This document shows, piece by piece, positions 60,024-64,000 of a DNA stretch of 64,000 bases. The stretch comes from Protostelium mycophagum. Taxonomy: Eukaryota > Evosea > Variosea > Protosteliida > Protosteliaceae. The translations under genes were made by a program, and so were the position numbers. The stretch spans positions 53,079 through 117,078 of the forward strand of contig MZNV01001837.1 in NCBI GenBank assembly GCA_002081555.1, given 5' to 3'. Numbering within the stretch: position 1 is the first letter of the stretch; each line of letters opens with the position of its first letter. Below the pieces are notes generated by a model. It worked only from the letters and a program-made list of their open reading frames with translations. It was not told the DNA's origin and did no database searches.

Positions 60024-60818
60024 ATGGCAGCAACACAGGAATCAGAGTTTATGACTGCTGCTAGAGAGGGAGATCTCGTTAAACTACAGAAATTGGAGCA
60101 GAAAGGAGTGAATGTCAACGTCGTCGGTCCAATGAATAGATCTGCTCTTCATATCGCGGCCATGGAAGGAAGATTAGAGGTCGTCATGTTTCTCATCGAA
60201 AAGAGAGCCAATCTGAACGCCGTCGGTGCCTCAGGTGAAACACCCCTCCATCTCGCCACATTAAATGGCCACAAATCCGTCATAGAAGTACTCTTGGACG
60301 AGGGCGCAGACAGTAACATAACCAACTATAACGGAAAGAAGCCAGTGGATTTTGCCAGAAAGAGGCCAATCAAACAGATCTTTCTCGACTTTGAATCAGG
60401 AGCAGTGTCAGAGGATACCTCCGCAGATGAACCATCTGTCTGGCAGCAGAGAAAAATGGCAGTTGATCAGAGAATGGTGGAAGAGATGTGCTCAGTGGGA
60501 TACAAAAGGGCGGAAGTTTTGGACTCCATATACACAATACGAGCCTCTGATCAGAAGAATGTGAACCCAACTCGAGCACAGATCATGCAAGAGTTAGAGA
60601 AGAGAAAGGCACTGGCTGCTGTCGGCAACGTGGAGCCGAAGCAAGAAGAGAAGGAGAACGAAGCAGAAGAATGCAAAGTGTGCTTTGAAGGAGTTATGGA
60701 CTGTGTACTCGTGCCATGTGGGCACATTTGTGTGTGTTTCAAGTGCGCACAGGGAATGCAAAAGTGTCCGATGTGCAGAGTGGACGTCTCCACTGTCTTA
60801 AAGACATACAAATCGTGA
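60024..60818 (+). CDS. Ankyrin-repeat RING-HC E3 ubiquitin ligase-like protein, intronless
   Basis: 264 residues in a single exon. Residues about 10-120 are ankyrin repeats (NRSALHIAAMEGRLEVVMFL, GETPLHLATLNGHKSVIEVL, DEGADSNITNYNGKKPVDFA). A UBA-like helical segment follows (VEEMCSVGYKRAEVLDSI). The C terminus is a RING-HC finger of the IAP/MDM2 kind: CKVCFEGVMDCVLVPCGHIC then CFKCAQGMQKCPMCRV with all metal ligands present. The short tail VDVSTVLKTYKS resembles the C-terminal strand needed for dimeric RINGs. It likely acts as an E3 ligase; the substrate is unknown. The absence of introns is unusual in this window. Confidence 0.9.
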   Translation: MAATQESEFMTAAREGDLVKLQKLEQKGVNVNVVGPMNRSALHIAAMEGRLEVVMFLIEKRANLNAVGASGETPLHLATLNGHKSVIEVLLDEGADSNITNYNGKKPVDFARKRPIKQIFLDFESGAVSEDTSADEPSVWQQRKMAVDQRMVEEMCSVGYKRAEVLDSIYTIRASDQKNVNPTRAQIMQELEKRKALAAVGNVEPKQEEKENEAEECKVCFEGVMDCVLVPCGHICVCFKCAQGMQKCPMCRVDVSTVLKTYKS

Positions 60819-60981
60819 AGGCAGCGCGCCTCCGTAATAAAATGTCTTTCAATTGTCCTCTTTGCAGCTCGAGCACCTCTGATCGTCCATCATGTTCTGA
60901 GACTCTCGATACAAAGACTTTTTTATTTAAATTTCAAGATTAAAAATTAAACTTTTATTATTATTTCAACGATGCTCGCAG

Positions 60982-63439
60982 TTATTGCTCTTGAGGTTCT
61001 GCGAAATCTCAGATGGAATCCTATGTTTGTACATGTGTCGACAATCTACAACTCACCTGGTTGGTTAGATTTTTCCTCTTGTGGCTTATCCTCCCTCTTT
61101 CTCCACACTTGGGATTCAGAAGTCCCCCTCTTATTCTGAAATCCACCCCTTCCTCTCCTGTTGTAGTTTGCCCCTTCGTGTTCTCGCGCATTCTCGCGGA
61201 CATTTTCCCGCGCGTTGTCTCTCACGTTTTCCCGCGCATTCTCACGGACATTTTCCCGCGCATTTTCGCGGTTCTCGCGGTGATATTCGCGCGAATTTTC
61301 TCCTGAATTTTCCCGCCTTTCTGCCTTGTAATGATTGTCATATTCTCTTCTCGGAGGCCTATTATAGTTCGAGTTGTAGTTGTCCTCCCTCCCCCCTGTG
61401 TTCTCCCTGCCCCTATAACCTCTCCTGTCGTCTGTACAAATCAACCCGTCGTCATGACAACGGTCACGTGACTCACCGTGGAAACTCCTGGGTCTTTCTT
61501 CCTCCTCCTCATCACCCCCTCCTTGTACACATTTTTTGGGGTCAAGCCACGTGTCTTCAAGTCTTCCAATAAGCCTGGCGTTGCTGTACGCTTGCTCGAT
61601 ACTGAGGATGTGGCTCGCTTTGTAGAATTTTCTGTTCTCGTTCTCGTTTACAATCAGCTCTACAACGAGGGCGAGCTGGAATGATCAGCGGATCTTTCTA
61701 TGTAAAAGTGGAGTATTAAAGATATGTATTTGTTGCGGCTTTGCCGCAAAGATGCATTCCTCTGGTGTTTTGTGCTTGTTTTTGGTGGTCTGTGCCAAAG
61801 CCGCATCTTTGAATAGACTTGGGCACAACTACAGTGTATTGTTACACTTGAATATAGAGATTGTTCCATTAAATGAATGAAAGACGCCAGAAGACACATT
61901 TTACGACAAAGCCGCAAACACAAAATGTAAACAACTCAAATTTAAGCCGCAAGACAAAAACACTTGGATCAATTTGCTATACAACTTCTGTGCAGAAAAA
62001 TTTTGCACAGATTCAATTGAATTGCCTGCACAACCATGACAATATTATTTATAGAGGAACTATATAAAGAATCAAAAAAAAAACTCACGTCACTCCCCCA
62101 CACATGCAGAGGCATCATCAACTGCATCTTGTCCTGCTTGTGGTAATACCCCGGAACTCCCAGTCTGAAATTAGCACTGATTCTGGCGCGCGCAGACTCG
62201 ATCGCATATTTCAGGTCTCTGTCTACAACGGCTTGATCTGAAGGGATTCTCAAGCGGTCTGGTACGTATTGTAACAGTTGGTCTGAGTGAAATTCCACGG
62301 AAATTTCGGGGTTGTACACGAGCTGCTCCGGGTGTTCGGTCCAGTTAATTGGAGAAGGCTTGACCTGTGAAAAATGAATGAAAATTCGGCGAAAACTCGT
62401 AAAAATGTACAAAAAATGTCAAAAGATCTGAATTTGATTTTTTTCTTTGTAACAAACCACAAAATAAAATTCAAAATTTAAATTTAAACTCACACTGAGG
62501 CACCACTCGGGCAGGTTGGAGGTAGCATGATATCTTAATTCCAATTGTGATCTCTGGTTATTCCATTCTACAACAGCGTAGATGGCCTCTGGAGAATATT
62601 TTCTGGTCCATAAGTTTGTGGGGAAAACGGCTTGATTCTGTTTGCTGCTGTACCCCACTTTATTGCGTAAATTCAATACCTAACAAGATTCAGCCAAAAC
62701 TTCACGTTTTGAAGGTGAAATATTTCGAAATGAAATAATAAATAATTAAATATGTATTAACATAAAATTATACCCTGAAGAAGTTGTACATGTATTTGGT
62801 CAATGCGTATTGCTCCCTGCCCCACTGATTACGTCAGATCTTTTGATTGATGTCATTTTTCAAGATGTAGAGGTGACACATGTCTTTGTCAAGATGGATC
62901 ATCAAAAATGGCCGACCTCTTCCTCTTGGGCGATCCCCTCCAATTCATGACTCTTCCAGAAGAAATTGGGTTGGAAAGTTACTCTGTAGTGCTTCAAGCT
63001 TCTGCCTAATTTTCTAAAGAAGATCAGAATTAAGAATGACATGCCAAATATCCACCTATCTATCTTTTCTACTGCCTCACCAAGTGTTTCAGAGGGAAGA
63101 AAACGGAATAGCTGAAAAGTTTAATATGTGATCATCAGTAGACAATAATTTGAAGAAAGAAAAGAAGATCACAAAGTGAAAACGATCGTGTACCGTCTTG
63201 GAGTTCTTAACGAAGGCCAGTCTGTGGTATTTGAGCAGAAATCTCTTTTTCGATGGATGTTGTTTTTCAAACTGCTCCGCTAGGTCGGCTATAGACATTT
63301 CTGCGGGATATGAAACAGGTATCTCTTCATCCTGTTCGTCTACAGCCAGACTATAAGAAGATTAAGAATGCAATCGGGTTATTGTGATTGTTACTCACAA
63401 GTCGATGTTAACGACCAAATTAACTGTTGATGTGGCCAT
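60982..63439 (-). CDS. DUF3825 domain protein with Arg/Asn-rich repeat tail
   Basis: Starts MATSTVNLVVNIDL at 63437-63439, followed by SIADLAEQFEKQHPSKKRF and LLKYHRLAFVKNSKT. The DUF3825 region reads NKVGYSSKQNQAVFPTNLWT, HPEQLVYNPEISVEFHSDQL, LKYAIESARARISANFRLGV and PGYYHKQDKMQLMMPLHVWG. DUF3825 is a domain of unknown function, often combined with RNA-linked domains. The C terminus is RG-rich with repeated RENARENV units, ending DFAEPQEQ at TAA 60982-60984. RG-rich tails often bind RNA, so an RNA-related role is an inference. A large intron (about 61684-62087) holds GC hairpins. It is convergent with the ankyrin-RING gene. Confidence 0.8.
61180..61315 (-). repeat. Coding repeat, imperfect 24-bp units (ENARENVR)
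   Basis: About five degenerate copies of an 8-residue unit alternating ENAR and ENVR/ENVRDN, C-rich/TTTTCCCGCG on the plus strand. In frame in the DUF3825 gene. Confidence 0.8.
61733..61749. repeat. GC hairpin (TTGCGGC-TTT-GCCGCAA) in intron
   Basis: 7-bp perfect stem followed by AGATGC, as at 49226-49243. A degenerate second arm (CAAAGCCGCATCTTTG) lies at about 61795. Confidence 0.85.
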
Positions 63440-63637
63440 GATCGTCCACCATCTCTTCGCCGTGGGCCATAATTCAAGTTATATACAAGGTAATAATATA
63501 CGCCTCACCCAAAAATTAGACGCCTGCTATAGACGTCGGTGTTCGTTTACGTTTTCTGATCGTCGAACAGATCTTGTCCTCGGTCTTCGAGAGACGTCGG
63601 CGTCGGTTCTCTTCTGTATTTTGACTCATTCCAGATC

Positions 63638-64000
63638 ATGAATGTAGTTACATACCATGTAGGAACAGGAGCCACTGCCCCTGTGTTGGCTGTAGCTGCA
63701 ACTCCTCCCTCAGCTCATGACCAAGCCACCCTTGAGAATATTTATAGTCTTGTGCCAGGCAGCCTTGTCCTCCTCAACAATACGACAGGACTTCGAGAGA
63801 ATCTTATAGGTATACGACATCAAACACCTGGGAAGGCCTACACTGTTCAAGGTACTCCTGTGCCCACCCAGACCGCCCCCACCGGTGAGTGTCGACCCTT
63901 CTATATTCTCTTTTTATTCTCTTTATTCTCGTCGCGGTGTCTCCAGGACCTCTATGGGGCTCTACGGTCCTCTCAGGCTCTAGCTCGCATAGCGGGGGCC
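63638..64000 (+). CDS. Unknown protein, 5' part only
   Basis: The ATG at 63638 opens MNVVTYHVGTGATAPVLAVA and continues with TLENIYSLVPGSLVLLNNTT and QTPGKAYTVQGTPVPTQTAP, up to a probable donor (GGTGAGTGT at about 63884). It runs off the window. It is divergent from the DUF3825 gene with a spacer of about 200 bp. No family recognised. Confidence 0.5.
   Translation, partial: MNVVTYHVGTGATAPVLAVAATPPSAHDQATLENIYSLVPGSLVLLNNTTGLRENLIGIRHQTPGKAYTVQGTPVPTQTAPTGECRPFYILFLFSLFSSRCLQDLYGALRSSQALARIAGA

Overview
This is nuclear DNA of a compact, intron-rich eukaryote. Almost every gene is cut by short GT-AG introns, typically about 35-50 nt, and neighbouring genes are often only 15-300 bp apart. The gene set points to a flagellated organism: it includes IFT70/TTC30 of the intraflagellar transport machinery and DRC11/IQCA1 of the dynein regulatory complex. 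The same DNA encodes chorismate synthase (absent from animals) and a secreted GH17 beta-1,3-glucanase with X8/CBM43 modules, as found in organisms with beta-glucan walls. A zoosporic fungus (chytrid-like) or another walled flagellate such as a stramenopile would fit. I cannot settle the lineage from the sequence alone.

Left part (1-30 kb): 3' end of CCT8 (chaperonin theta); RRP5 (ribosome biogenesis, minus); PIGB/GPI10 (GPI mannosyltransferase, plus); a rearranged GH17-X8 glucanase array (minus); a bZIP factor whose zipper is duplicated (minus); a small unknown gene; aminopeptidase P (minus). Then comes a 2.5-kb island of decayed repeats (inverted-repeat element, integrase remnant, 5'-truncated cullin tail, hairpin element). 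It is followed by a membrane-anchored purple acid phosphatase-like protein, IFT70, an unknown repeat protein, a TM2 domain protein and TMEM147.

Right part (30-64 kb): importin-4; tRNA-Gln(TTG); a PAK/STE20-type kinase; an unknown gene; a long RRM-containing unknown gene; tRNA-Leu(TAG); chorismate synthase with a complete 5S rRNA gene inside one intron; an island holding a broken A32-like packaging ATPase and a trypsin-like peptidase domain; PPP4R3/SMEK; mitochondrial ribosomal protein mS23; DRC11; GPHR; an intronless ankyrin-RING protein; a DUF3825 protein; and the start of an unknown gene. Genes are mostly arranged as divergent or convergent pairs, so many pairs share short promoter or terminator spacers.

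The signals least explained by genes are these. An intact 5S rRNA gene and an internally deleted 5S copy both lie, in sense, inside enlarged introns of unrelated protein genes. The 9-mer TCTACAACG/CGTTGTAGA occurs more than 20 times between 30.6 and 62.3 kb, and I saw none in the first 30 kb. A family of GC-rich hairpins (TTGCGGC/GCCGCAA arms) sits in enlarged introns. The glucanase locus carries a perfect 568-bp tandem duplication plus a frameshifted fusion copy. All exon boundaries were placed by eye and by family similarity, so CDS ranges are gene spans including introns.
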